33,732 nucleotides of DNA from the NCBI GenBank assembly GCA_902519235.1, contig CABYJE010000010.1:1-33732 (forward strand). The letters run 5' to 3'. Every line of letters begins with the position of its first letter. The first letter of the stretch is position 1. The translations under genes were made by a program, and so were the position numbers. Shown one piece after another: positions 7,043 to 12,850 of this stretch. Under the pieces are notes generated by a model. The model worked only from the letters and a program-made list of their open reading frames with translations. It was not told the DNA's origin and did not search any database. The DNA comes from an uncultured Prochlorococcus sp. Its GTDB lineage: Bacteria; Cyanobacteriota; Cyanobacteriia; PCC-6307; Cyanobiaceae.

Positions 7043-7387
7043 TTATCTATTTTGTGTTTTTGCTTCTAAACCTATTAATTTCATAAGGACTTTTGCATTA
7101 CTTGCAACTGCAGAATATTGTTTTTCTTGCATTGCTTTATGCATAGCAGTTTCTAGAGTACATACTAATTTCGCTGTCATTTCAGGGCGATTTAAGTCCC
7201 CTTCCTCAATATCATCTTTCAGCAAAAGATAAGCATTAGAAGTGATCTGCCTGGCTCTTCTTCTTGAGATTCCATATTTTGCGGCAACAAAGGAATTAAT
7301 AGATGAATAGGCTTGTCCTTCAGCAACTAATTCAGCAGCATGTGCAACTCTTAATTCGGTTTCTTGTTTAGTTGCTCTTTTAGTCAT
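7043..7387 (-). CDS. Hypothetical helix-turn-helix-like protein (114 aa)
   Basis: The protein begins MTKRATKQETELRVAHAAEL. A segment around residues 30-50 (SINSFVAAKYGISRRRARQI) looks like a helix-turn-helix, with an arginine cluster in the probable recognition helix. The C-terminal half is helical (RPEMTAKLVCTLETAMHKAM). Small phage terminase subunits and some regulators have a similar layout, so DNA binding is a fair inference, but I cannot name the family. It stands alone, reading leftward away from the 7.4-7.8 kb noncoding region. Confidence 0.6.
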   Translation of the reverse strand: MTKRATKQETELRVAHAAELVAEGQAYSSINSFVAAKYGISRRRARQITSNAYLLLKDDIEEGDLNRPEMTAKLVCTLETAMHKAMQEKQYSAVASNAKVLMKLIGLEAKTQNR

Positions 7388-7527
7388 TACTACTTGGTTT
7401 GCCTATCCTTGCATCTAGCTCTTGCTCAAAAACAAACATAAAGTAGGTTTAACTATTGTATTTATAGCATTAAATATTATAGATTTGTAGAATAAATTCA
7501 GTTCTAACAAGGGGTTATAGCTTAGCT

Positions 7528-7584
7528 TACCCTAATCTTAATTAACATTTTATGTTCGTCTGAATGTAATTAAAGATTAGGGTA
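7528..7584. repeat. 12-bp perfect inverted repeat (large hairpin)
   Basis: TACCCTAATCTT at 7528-7539 and AAGATTAGGGTA at 7573-7584 are perfect reverse complements. The adjoining AATTA/TAATT can pair further with one bulge, leaving a loop of about 21 bases. No T-run follows on either strand, so it is not a simple terminator. A structured RNA or protein-binding site is possible. Confidence 0.6.
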
Positions 7585-7680
7585 GAACTATTTATACAAC
7601 TAGAAACTAGCCCTTCCCTTGAGGGGATTATTCTCTTCGCACTAGTTATCGCACTAATTAGTTAACGCTTAGTAATATTT

Positions 7681-7771
7681 ACCCCTAAACTTCAGTTATG
7701 CCAACAGTTTTGAAATACTTTTGATTCCCTTGGTAAGGGAGAGGTCCTGAGTTCTGGTCTCGGCGAGGGTA
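7681..7771 (+). pseudogene. Degenerate tRNA-Thr(GGT) remnant, possible old att site
   Basis: The stretch ATTCCCTTGGTAAGGGAGAG, then GTC, is a tRNA anticodon arm: stem 7725-7729 with 7737-7741, loop TTGGTAA with anticodon GGT at 7732-7734, then a variable loop and a T-arm-like CTGAG-TTCTGGT-CTCGG. The T-loop lacks the invariant A58. The sequence that should be the acceptor and D-arm is unrecognisable and about 18 bases too long. Partial tRNA copies of this kind are left where elements integrate at tRNA genes; no integrase is in the window. Confidence 0.55.
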
Positions 7772-7845
7772 TATAGCCCAATAAAACTAATTAATCTTAA
7801 ATAACTTAAACATATTTTAAAATTTAAAAAATATTTTTTTAAGAA

Positions 7846-8037
7846 ATGCCATTATCGTCATACAGGATGCGTAGAATATATCTTTCGGCGACCATGAATT
7901 ATGGTCTTGGTTCTGATGATTCAGAAGAGTTGGCATACTACAATAAAATCAGAAAAGAGATGAATGATATGAAAAAAGACCCAATTAAAAAAGGGATAAC
8001 TTTCAATTGGAATATTCCTGAAGAAATAGAAAAATGA
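7846..8037 (+). CDS. Small hypothetical protein (63 aa)
   Basis: Starts MPLSSYRMRRIYLSATMNYG and continues with an acidic stretch (GSDDSEELAYYNK) and a charged helix (IRKEMNDMKKDPIKK). No membrane segment. Its stop overlaps the next start as ATGA. It is the first gene to the right of the tRNA remnant. Not recognised. Confidence 0.5.
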   Translation: MPLSSYRMRRIYLSATMNYGLGSDDSEELAYYNKIRKEMNDMKKDPIKKGITFNWNIPEEIEK

Positions 8038-8120
8038 ATCTAATTACTTTCTTATTAATCGATGGGGCTCTGATGTTTATTGGCCTGCCAATGCTGATAA
8101 TTCTTAAAGGGAAAAATTGA
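8034..8120 (+). CDS. Single-helix membrane microprotein (28 aa)
   Basis: Almost the whole frame is one membrane helix (MNLITFLLIDGALMFIGLPM, then LIILKGKN). The ATGA overlap with the preceding gene suggests coupled translation, which raises my confidence in so short a frame. The basic C-terminus is probably cytoplasmic. Confidence 0.45.
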   Translation: MNLITFLLIDGALMFIGLPMLIILKGKN

Positions 8121-8137
8121 TCCAAATTCTTAACATC

Positions 8138-8266
8138 TTAACCATATTCAAATTCAATTGTTGATCCTTTATCCGTATATGGGAGTACCTCAAACCGTAC
8201 ATATTTATAAGTCGGATGGCCTGTCTGACTAGTTAGAACATAGTTGTAGTCGTCATGAGCAAATGT
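8138..8266 (-). pseudogene. C-terminal fragment of an unidentified gene
   Basis: The frame is open for 42 codons with no start codon and reads like a real protein: FAHDDYNYVLTSQTGHPTYK, then YVRFEVLPYTDKGS and IEFEYG before the stop. Upstream the frame is closed by TAG at 8267-8269. It overlaps the next plus-strand gene's start. I take it as the tail of a gene lost by deletion. Confidence 0.45.
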
Positions 8267-8400
8267 CTACCAAATCCAAACTAAAAGAAAATTATAAATC
8301 TGAGCTTGAAGAAAGATCAGAGGAAGAACTTCTTGAGGAAGAAATCAGAAATCAACAAACATTGGATAGCTTTGTTGAGTCTGACAAAAACTGGAGCTAA
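8263..8400 (+). CDS. Small acidic coiled-coil-like protein (45 aa)
   Basis: Starts MSTKSKLKENYKSELEE and continues with RSEEELLEEEIRNQQ, a strongly charged helical stretch, ending DKNWS. Likely soluble and helical. It is followed 26 bases later by another small gene on the same strand. Confidence 0.5.
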   Translation: MSTKSKLKENYKSELEERSEEELLEEEIRNQQTLDSFVESDKNWS

Positions 8401-8426
8401 TCAAAACTTATTTTTAGGAGATTTTT

Positions 8427-8612
8427 ATGAACTTAAAAAGATCACCATTTTCAATACTAAATAAAGAAAGAAGAGAAATTGACTATATCAAGGGAGTTTA
8501 TAAGAGAAAAATTCAAGCTGAAATTGAATCTTATAAAGATTCCGAAGATGAAGATAAGAGAGATACAATTCAAGCTCAAGATGTATTGATGCTTGATAGA
8601 ATCTCAATTTAA
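8427..8612 (+). CDS. Small charged hypothetical protein (61 aa)
   Basis: Preceded by a good ribosome binding site (AGGAG) seven bases before the ATG. The protein starts MNLKRSPFSILNKERREIDY and is highly charged, with alternating basic and acidic stretches (YKDSEDEDKRD). No membrane segment. Not recognised. Confidence 0.55.
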   Translation: MNLKRSPFSILNKERREIDYIKGVYKRKIQAEIESYKDSEDEDKRDTIQAQDVLMLDRISI

Positions 8613-8676
8613 TTTTCATTTACTGATCCGTAGATCAATAATCTTGCTATTAATAAGGTAGAGACTTTTTTATTAA

Positions 8677-8766
8677 ATGCCATTAGACGTATTTCTAATG
8701 AACATGTGTGTTGTAGTTATAGCTCTGCTTATCAGAAGAGAAATCAAACTTAAGAAAGCAAGATAA
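8677..8766 (+). CDS. Single-helix membrane microprotein (29 aa)
   Basis: One hydrophobic helix (VFLMNMCVVVIALLI) followed by a basic tail (RREIKLKKAR), a clear membrane-anchor layout with the C-terminus in the cytoplasm. It is three bases upstream of another small membrane frame. Confidence 0.45.
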   Translation: MPLDVFLMNMCVVVIALLIRREIKLKKAR

Positions 8767-8769
8767 ATC

Positions 8770-8889
8770 ATGAAGACGCAAATTTTTAAAAAGCAATACA
8801 TCCCAAATGTTCATGCTATTACTCTTTTACTAATGCTTCTTCTATGTCTGTGGTTACCTCTTGCACTCAGATTCTTATTAATAATTTAG
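8770..8889 (+). CDS. Single-helix membrane microprotein (39 aa)
   Basis: A basic start (MKTQIFKKQYIPNVHA) and one long Leu-rich helix (ITLLLMLLLCLWLPLALRFL). It follows the previous microprotein by only three bases, suggesting a two-gene unit. Function unknown. Confidence 0.45.
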   Translation: MKTQIFKKQYIPNVHAITLLLMLLLCLWLPLALRFLLII

Positions 8890-8917
8890 TCGAACTAATT
8901 AGCTAATACTCTCATCT

Positions 8918-9307
8918 TTAAAATCTGCTATAACCTAATTTTGTTTTAAAGATCTTATATGGAACTCCTGTTCCGTTCATTGCTTCAATTACTTTATCTC
9001 CAACAGTTCCATAGAATTCAACAGAAAGATCAGTTCCTAGTGCAGCATGAGCCTCAAGATAAACACCTAAAGCTGGATTAGCTAAATGAGCTAGTAAAGC
9101 ATCATCGTTTTTATAAACTTCTGACCATACGAAACGAAGAGGCTCATCAGGATCTTGATCAAAAGTATGATGGAGCATTCCTGGTTCGTCAGCTTCAACA
9201 GCTTTATCTGTCCTATCCGCAATTTCTAAGTATTCTGCAACCTTATCTTCCTTTACTTTAATTTTTGCAAGAAGCATAAATGGAGTGTCTGATCCAAAAC
9301 TCGTCAT
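8918..9307 (-). CDS. ABM-domain (putative quinol monooxygenase-like) protein
   Basis: 129 residues starting MTSFGSDTPFMLLAKIKV. The central part (EYLEIADRTDKAVEADEPGM, then LHHTFDQDP and RFVWSEVYKNDDALLAHL) fits the antibiotic biosynthesis monooxygenase domain, a dimeric ferredoxin-like barrel seen in YgiN-type enzymes and other small oxygenases. The substrate is unknown. The frame extends to an ATG at 9352, but the start at 9307 fits the family and directly follows eight T, as in two neighbouring genes. Codons are GC-richer than nearby genes, suggesting strong expression. Its leader contains a 15-base sequence complementary to a small RNA encoded just upstream. Confidence 0.7.
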   Translation of the reverse strand: MTSFGSDTPFMLLAKIKVKEDKVAEYLEIADRTDKAVEADEPGMLHHTFDQDPDEPLRFVWSEVYKNDDALLAHLANPALGVYLEAHAALGTDLSVEFYGTVGDKVIEAMNGTGVPYKIFKTKLGYSRF

Positions 9308-9329
9308 AAAAAAAAGACTCTTGCGAGCC

Positions 9330-9344
9330 TGGGTGATGGGGATT
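9330..9344. repeat. 15-bp repeat, copy 1 (ABM gene leader)
   Basis: TGGGTGATGGGGATT on the plus strand, identical to 9443-9457. On the minus strand it lies 23-37 bases before the ABM start codon, so the mRNA leader would carry AAUCCCCAUCACCCA, complementary to the second copy. Confidence 0.75.
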
Positions 9345-9402
9345 CCTATCATGACAAATTAATTAGAAACAAACAACTCCATCAATAGTTAATTTTTATT
9401 AC

Positions 9403-9430
9403 TTACAAACACCATATGTAGTGCTATGAT
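9403..9430 (+). promoter_or_regulatory. Promoter-like sequence for the small RNA
   Basis: TTACAA at 9403-9408, a 16-base spacer, and TATGAT at 9425-9430 form a good sigma-70-type promoter. Transcription would start near 9437, with no gene following before a terminator at 9475-9498. Confidence 0.5.
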
Positions 9431-9436
9431 TTTTAA

Positions 9437-9498
9437 AAAGGTTGGGTGATGGGGATTATCCCGCTTTTTGACTGGGGCGAAGCTAACGCCCTTTTTTT
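9437..9498 (+). ncRNA. Candidate small RNA (about 62 nt)
   Basis: A promoter-like sequence (9403-9430), no reading frame and a strong intrinsic terminator (9475-9498) together define a short plus-strand transcript. All genes around it are on the minus strand, so the terminator has no other obvious use. Its 5' part holds UGGGUGAUGGGGAUU (9443-9457), an exact complement of the leader of the ABM gene 100 bases away. I do not recognise it as a named Yfr RNA; the exact ends are inferred. Confidence 0.5.
9475..9498 (+). terminator. Intrinsic terminator of the small RNA
   Basis: GGGCG (9475-9479) pairs with CGCCC (9487-9491) around an AAGCTAA loop and is followed by seven T (9492-9498). The T-run is only on the plus strand. 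It ends over the stop codon of the minus-strand gene at 9497. Confidence 0.75.
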
Positions 9499-9646
9499 AT
9501 GGATATAACTTTTTAATAGCTTCTTTTTGTTCTTGTTTTTTTATTTCTTCAGCATCATAAACAGGACAAATATTCTGATTAAGTGATGTTAAAAAAGCTC
9601 TTTTTTTAAAAAGTTTGAATATAGGAGTCAATAGTAAACGTTTCAT
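9497..9646 (-). CDS. Small basic protein with MKRLL start (49 aa)
   Basis: Begins MKRLLLTPIFKLFKKRAFLT and continues SLNQNICPVYDAEEIKKQEQ, ending KKLYP. The first bases (ATGAAACGTTTACTA) match the leaders at 41 and 3468 except for one base, but here the stretch after the leader is basic rather than a clear signal peptide. One cysteine. It is on the minus strand with the DUF1651/DUF3303/DUF3764 group. Confidence 0.5.
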   Translation of the reverse strand: MKRLLLTPIFKLFKKRAFLTSLNQNICPVYDAEEIKKQEQKEAIKKLYP

Positions 9647-9677
9647 TTTTTATATATGCTTTATGGCTCAAACATAC

Positions 9678-9935
9678 TTATCTCCCTTTTTTATTCCAAA
9701 CTTCCTCAGTTTTACTCCATCCATGAGCGATTAACCTTTCATAAATTTCTCTAGCTAAATCTATATCTACAGAAATTGTTGTTGTCATTACAGGTGGTTC
9801 TTTTCCAAACACACCAACTATTTTTCCAGTATCTACAAACATATACTCAAAAACACCATCTACACTCTTATCGTTTTTGATAAATCTTTTTACTTCTGTT
9901 CTTTTTGAGTTAATCAACCAATAAGATTTATTCAT
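9678..9935 (-). CDS. DUF1651 family protein
   Basis: 85 residues starting MNKSYWLINSKRTEVKRFI. The family signs are the opening xWLI/VxS...RF, the middle YMFVDTGKIVG with KEPPVM, and the closing LAREIYERLIAHGWSKTEEV. DUF1651 is a small protein family largely confined to marine Synechococcus and Prochlorococcus, with no established function. A second member lies at 19700-19948. Soluble, no membrane segment. Confidence 0.75.
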   Translation of the reverse strand: MNKSYWLINSKRTEVKRFIKNDKSVDGVFEYMFVDTGKIVGVFGKEPPVMTTTISVDIDLAREIYERLIAHGWSKTEEVWNKKGR

Positions 9936-9967
9936 TAATTAAAAAGGTATCAGTAATAAGCCTTTCA

Positions 9968-10249
9968 TTAACAATATAGAGCTACTGTTTGATCTAAATC
10001 TGCACAAGGTTCAATAGTAAATTCCAATAATTCTCTCCAAGGACTCCACTGTTTCCAAATAGTTTCTAAAGAATCAGCATCTACAACAGAGAAACCATTG
10101 CCATGTTGAGGTAAGAAAATCCAAGATTTAACGTCGTAACCCTCCGGTCTATTTTGTGGCCCTCCTTTGTAGTACCATTCTTTTAACATTTTTGATCCCT
10201 TGTCTTGGGCATTTGCATCATTAAATTTATAAGAAATTAAAAAAAGCAT
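9968..10249 (-). CDS. DUF3303-like protein (first copy)
   Basis: 93 residues starting MLFLISYKFNDANAQDKGSK, then PEGYDVKSWIFLPQHGNGFS and VVDADSLETIWKQWSPW, ending with EFTIEPCADLDQTVAL. This follows the DUF3303 pattern: a short strand, a helix, GxKxxxxW, a xGF strand, a helix with W..W and a final strand, probably a ferredoxin-like fold. Function of the family is unknown. A second, divergent copy lies at 10620-10940, with the DUF3764 gene between them. Confidence 0.7.
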   Translation of the reverse strand: MLFLISYKFNDANAQDKGSKMLKEWYYKGGPQNRPEGYDVKSWIFLPQHGNGFSVVDADSLETIWKQWSPWRELLEFTIEPCADLDQTVALYC

Positions 10250-10288
10250 AGATAAATAGTTTTTTAAAGTAATTTTATGAGTCTAAAT

Positions 10289-10567
10289 TTAAAAATAACT
10301 TGATATGACAGTCGAATCATAAATATGACCTGCACTCTCAATTAATGGCTTCACTGCTGGATCTTGAAACATAGCTATTGATTTACCTTCTTCACCCTGT
10401 TCAATAAGAATTACACTGGTTGGATCATCTTTCTTTACTCCTTTATATAAGCAAACAATTCCCCGTTCTTTATTCATTTGTATATTTTCTTGGCTGTCAT
10501 AAACTGCAGCCCATTCCTCATAAGGCACGCTTATTTTGAATGTAAAAACAGTAGTTTCAAGAGTCAT
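10289..10567 (-). CDS. DUF3764 family protein
   Basis: 92 residues starting MTLETTVFTFKISVPYEEWA. The sequence AVYDSQENIQMNKERGI, the strand CLYKGVKKDDP, and the end AMFQDPAVKPLIESAGHIYD with STVISSYF are typical of DUF3764, a small family of marine cyanobacteria and some others with a probable dimeric alpha-beta-barrel fold. The start codon directly follows seven T that also form the U-run of an upstream terminator (10568-10591), and no ribosome binding site lies between. Confidence 0.75.
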   Translation of the reverse strand: MTLETTVFTFKISVPYEEWAAVYDSQENIQMNKERGIVCLYKGVKKDDPTSVILIEQGEEGKSIAMFQDPAVKPLIESAGHIYDSTVISSYF

Positions 10568-10591
10568 AAAAAAAGGAGCTAGTTGCTCCTT
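10568..10591 (-). terminator. Intrinsic terminator between DUF3303 and DUF3764 genes
   Basis: On the minus strand AAGGAGC (10591-10585), loop AACTA, GCTCCTT (10579-10573) and a run of T ending at 10568. The U-run touches the ATG of the DUF3764 gene at 10567. It should end the transcript of the 10620-10940 gene, and any readthrough would carry the hairpin in the DUF3764 leader. Confidence 0.75.
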
Positions 10592-10619
10592 ATTCTAGAT
10601 CGACTGTCAATCAATCTAA

Positions 10620-10940
10620 TTATCCCATTGCAGCAACAGCATCGGCAACTTGTTTGTTTCTTTGAATAACCTCATCATCATTTAAAACAGCGGTAATATT
10701 CCAATCAAGACCAAATTTCGCTCTCCACACTCCAAAATGTTGAGATATTGCTATGTGATTATCAGCCTTGAAAGTCACAAAAACCTCTCCTGTTTCAGGC
10801 GCATGGAATCTACTTACCAATTCAAATCCATCAAAATTATCCATAGGTGCACCGGAAGCAATATACTGCTCAAACATCTTGTAACCTTCGGACTGAGAAA
10901 TTCCGTCTGGAATAAGTCCATGAACGTGATAGTAAGCCAT
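10620..10940 (-). CDS. DUF3303-like protein (second copy)
   Basis: 106 residues starting MAYYHVHGLIPDGISQSEGY, then QYIASGAPMDNFDGFELVSR, FHAPETGEVFVTFKADNHIA and a final WRAKFGLDWNITAVLNDDE. The layout matches DUF3303. A further ATG at 10952 is in frame, but the ATG at 10940 directly follows eight T, as in the ABM and DUF3764 genes. Codons are GC-richer than the surroundings, which suggests strong expression. Function unknown. Confidence 0.65.
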   Translation of the reverse strand: MAYYHVHGLIPDGISQSEGYKMFEQYIASGAPMDNFDGFELVSRFHAPETGEVFVTFKADNHIAISQHFGVWRAKFGLDWNITAVLNDDEVIQRNKQVADAVAAMG

Positions 10941-11108
10941 AAAAAAAATCATGAATGTAATTTCAATTTAAAAACCATATTTTAAAAAGCATTTAAATTA
11001 TCTTTAAATTTAGATTTTTAAGACTTTTTCAATACAAATTCTCAAAAAATATCTTTTTTTGGTATCGCTTGTACCGTTTATAAATTTTTTGGTGGCTATT
11101 AATTGGTT

Positions 11109-11291
11109 ATGAGTTATTTTGCAGAACCTAACCATATTGAATATGATGCATGGTTCGATGAAAACATCGACCCAATAGATCTTGTGAATTACGCAGATGA
11201 AAAGGAGTTCAGTGATTCGGTACACTTTAAGTTCCATAAGATGTCCACAAGAAATTTAACGATTGGATCTTCTGATAATTTTCACTGGTAA
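11109..11291 (+). CDS. Small conserved protein, paralogue of the 6.5-kb gene
   Basis: 60 residues starting MSYFAEPNHIEYDAWFDENI. It is homologous to the minus-strand gene at 6519-6710 over nearly the full length (shared FAEPNxIEYxxWFD, DLxNYxDExEF, KFHK, xIGSS). The ATG at 11109 aligns with the start of the paralogue; a TTG six bases earlier is also in frame. No membrane segment or known domain. It is the only plus-strand gene among the leftward small genes here. Confidence 0.65.
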   Translation: MSYFAEPNHIEYDAWFDENIDPIDLVNYADEKEFSDSVHFKFHKMSTRNLTIGSSDNFHW

Positions 11292-11327
11292 TTAAAAGAT
11301 TTTTCACTCCATAAATATTTATGAATC

Positions 11328-11705
11328 TTACGCAGAATATGTTCCATCACTTTCTCTTCTTACCTTAGCTAATACAATTTCATCTACAACTTTTTCAATC
11401 ATGTAAGCACTTTTTTTACCAAAGCATTTTTCTTTTTTAATACTCTCAAAATGATTTGGGATTAAATCATTACGTTCACAACAATCGCATTTAATATCAA
11501 TTTTCTTACCTCTGAAAACCTCCAAAGCTCTTGAAAAAATCCATTGCTGGACTGAAATACTTTCCCAACTATCAAAATTCGACCATTCATCAAAATGCTT
11601 ATTAAGAATTTCTTTTAATCCATCAACCTGGTTTACATATACTAAGTATGAATCTTTTCTTGGTTCATCATTAATACCAATTGTTTTGACAGAATTTTGA
11701 TTCAT
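11328..11705 (-). CDS. Hypothetical protein with a CxCC motif (125 aa)
   Basis: Starts MNQNSVKTIGINDEPRKDSY. The middle has WSNFDSWESISVQQWIFSRA and then KIDIKCDCCERND, whose three close cysteines might bind a metal, with one more cysteine later (KEKCFGKK). The end is helical (MIEKVVDEIVLAKVRRES). No family recognised. The next leftward gene to its right is the cupin. Confidence 0.55.
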   Translation of the reverse strand: MNQNSVKTIGINDEPRKDSYLVYVNQVDGLKEILNKHFDEWSNFDSWESISVQQWIFSRALEVFRGKKIDIKCDCCERNDLIPNHFESIKKEKCFGKKSAYMIEKVVDEIVLAKVRRESDGTYSA

Positions 11706-11775
11706 TAAATATAGATTGATTGAGTAGCCTTATAAATCTAGAGGATAATTTCAAAAATATAAACACAAAAATGTC

Positions 11776-12243
11776 TCAAATAAGATCATTTATTGCTTTA
11801 TCTAATCTAGAAGTATGATTTGTATTTCTGAGTAACTCAAAATCATTAAAATCAAAGCCAGGGCCAACACAACAACTCACTAAAGTATATTCGCCTGTAC
11901 TTTTTGCAGCTTGCCAATATCCAGATGGGATCATTTCTACTGGATTATTGGAATCTAAAATTAAATTTCTTATTAAATTATTATCATCATCTAGGCACCA
12001 TAAATTAAGAGGATCGCCCCTTAGATAAATCCAAATTTCATCAGCATTTTTTACTCTATGCCAAGCACTTTTTGCATCTCTCTCCAAAAGATAATAAATT
12101 CCCGTAATAAAGTTTCTACTTTGGCCATCTTCCCTTATTAGAGAATTCTCACTCCTTACTATCTCTCTAAACCATCCACCCTCAGGATGAGGAGATAAAT
12201 TGAATTGTTTAATTATTTCTATGTTTTTTTTATTAGGATTCAC
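11776..12243 (-). CDS. Cupin-family protein, DUF985
   Basis: 155 residues, the usual length of this family. Recognisable parts are LSPHPEGGWFREIVRS near the start, TGIYYLLERDAKSAWHRVKN, then DEIWIYLRGDPL in the first cupin motif, and IPSGYWQAAKS with LVSCCVGPGFDFNDFEL near the end. DUF985 (Cupin_5) proteins are beta-barrels often said to resemble sugar epimerases or isomerases; no reaction is firmly known. Soluble. The start is at an ATG followed by Asn-Pro-Asn-Lys. Confidence 0.85.
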   Translation of the reverse strand: MNPNKKNIEIIKQFNLSPHPEGGWFREIVRSENSLIREDGQSRNFITGIYYLLERDAKSAWHRVKNADEIWIYLRGDPLNLWCLDDDNNLIRNLILDSNNPVEMIPSGYWQAAKSTGEYTLVSCCVGPGFDFNDFELLRNTNHTSRLDKAINDLI

Positions 12244-12320
12244 ATCACAAAAATATCTTTTAAATTTCTCTTATAGTTAAGCGCTACATGAAAATAAAGC
12301 AAAATATATTTTCTAAAAAA

Positions 12321-12464
12321 TTAAGCACAAATAACTGACAAATCTACGAAATTTTTATTTTCATCTGCTAGTTCAGTAATGATTCTATTGAGCCATTCAG
12401 AGGTCGTTTCACAATAGCCTACATTTAAAATAGTTTTTTGCTTTGCTGTTTCTTCTTTATTCAT
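12321..12464 (-). CDS. Small hypothetical protein (47 aa)
   Basis: Starts MNKEETAKQKTILNVGYCE and continues TTSEWLNRIITELADENKN, ending DLSVICA. Two cysteines, no membrane segment. The composition is protein-like and the frame fills most of the gap between the cupin gene and the next plus-strand gene. Not recognised. Confidence 0.45.
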   Translation of the reverse strand: MNKEETAKQKTILNVGYCETTSEWLNRIITELADENKNFVDLSVICA

Positions 12465-12646
12465 AGTTAGAGTATTTTTATATAAATTAGTCTTTAATTA
12501 AATCTATGTGAATAAGTCTTAATTACTATCTATTTTAAAAAGTTGTATTTAATACATATTTAAGAACTGCTAGTAAACAAATAAAATTAAATCGTTGACA
12601 AGAAAATGTATACAAGTAAGAGTAGAAAAAATTTATTATTTAACCT

Positions 12647-12832
12647 ATGAATAACATCAAGATTGAGGAATTGATGAAAGTAAGGTTCGATGGTATTGCT
12701 AATAGAATTGGGCAATTAAGCAAAAGGGAAAGTGAGTCTTTATTACTTGAGCATCTTGAATGGTTAGAGGGAGGATGGGAGACTGAAGAAATCTTATTTT
12801 TAAAAAAGCCCTACAGAAAATGGTGGTTCTAA
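12647..12832 (+). CDS. Small hypothetical protein (61 aa)
   Basis: Starts MNNIKIEELMKVRFDGIANR, then QLSKRESESLLLEHLEWLEG and an aromatic end (KKPYRKWWF). Helical and soluble. A TTGACA at 12595-12600 upstream may be part of its promoter, but the -10 box is weak. It converges on thiD, which ends 18 bases beyond its stop. Confidence 0.5.
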   Translation: MNNIKIEELMKVRFDGIANRIGQLSKRESESLLLEHLEWLEGGWETEEILFLKKPYRKWWF

Positions 12833-12850
12833 CTCCACTTCTATAAATAA

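Larger units (their letters stand above)
7388..7845. other. Noncoding region with a hairpin and a tRNA remnant
   Basis: No convincing gene. It holds the promoter side of the helix-turn-helix-like gene, a long inverted repeat at 7528-7584, a partial direct repeat (TTCGCACTAGTTA / ATCGCACTAATTA) near 7640-7660, and a degenerate tRNA-Thr copy at 7681-7771. Confidence 0.6.

Noticed and set aside
6978-7232. 84-residue plus-strand frame
   Set aside because: It is antisense to the helix-turn-helix-like gene at 7043-7387, which has the better composition and start.
10737-10985. 82-residue plus-strand frame
   Set aside because: Antisense to the second DUF3303 gene, which has family support.
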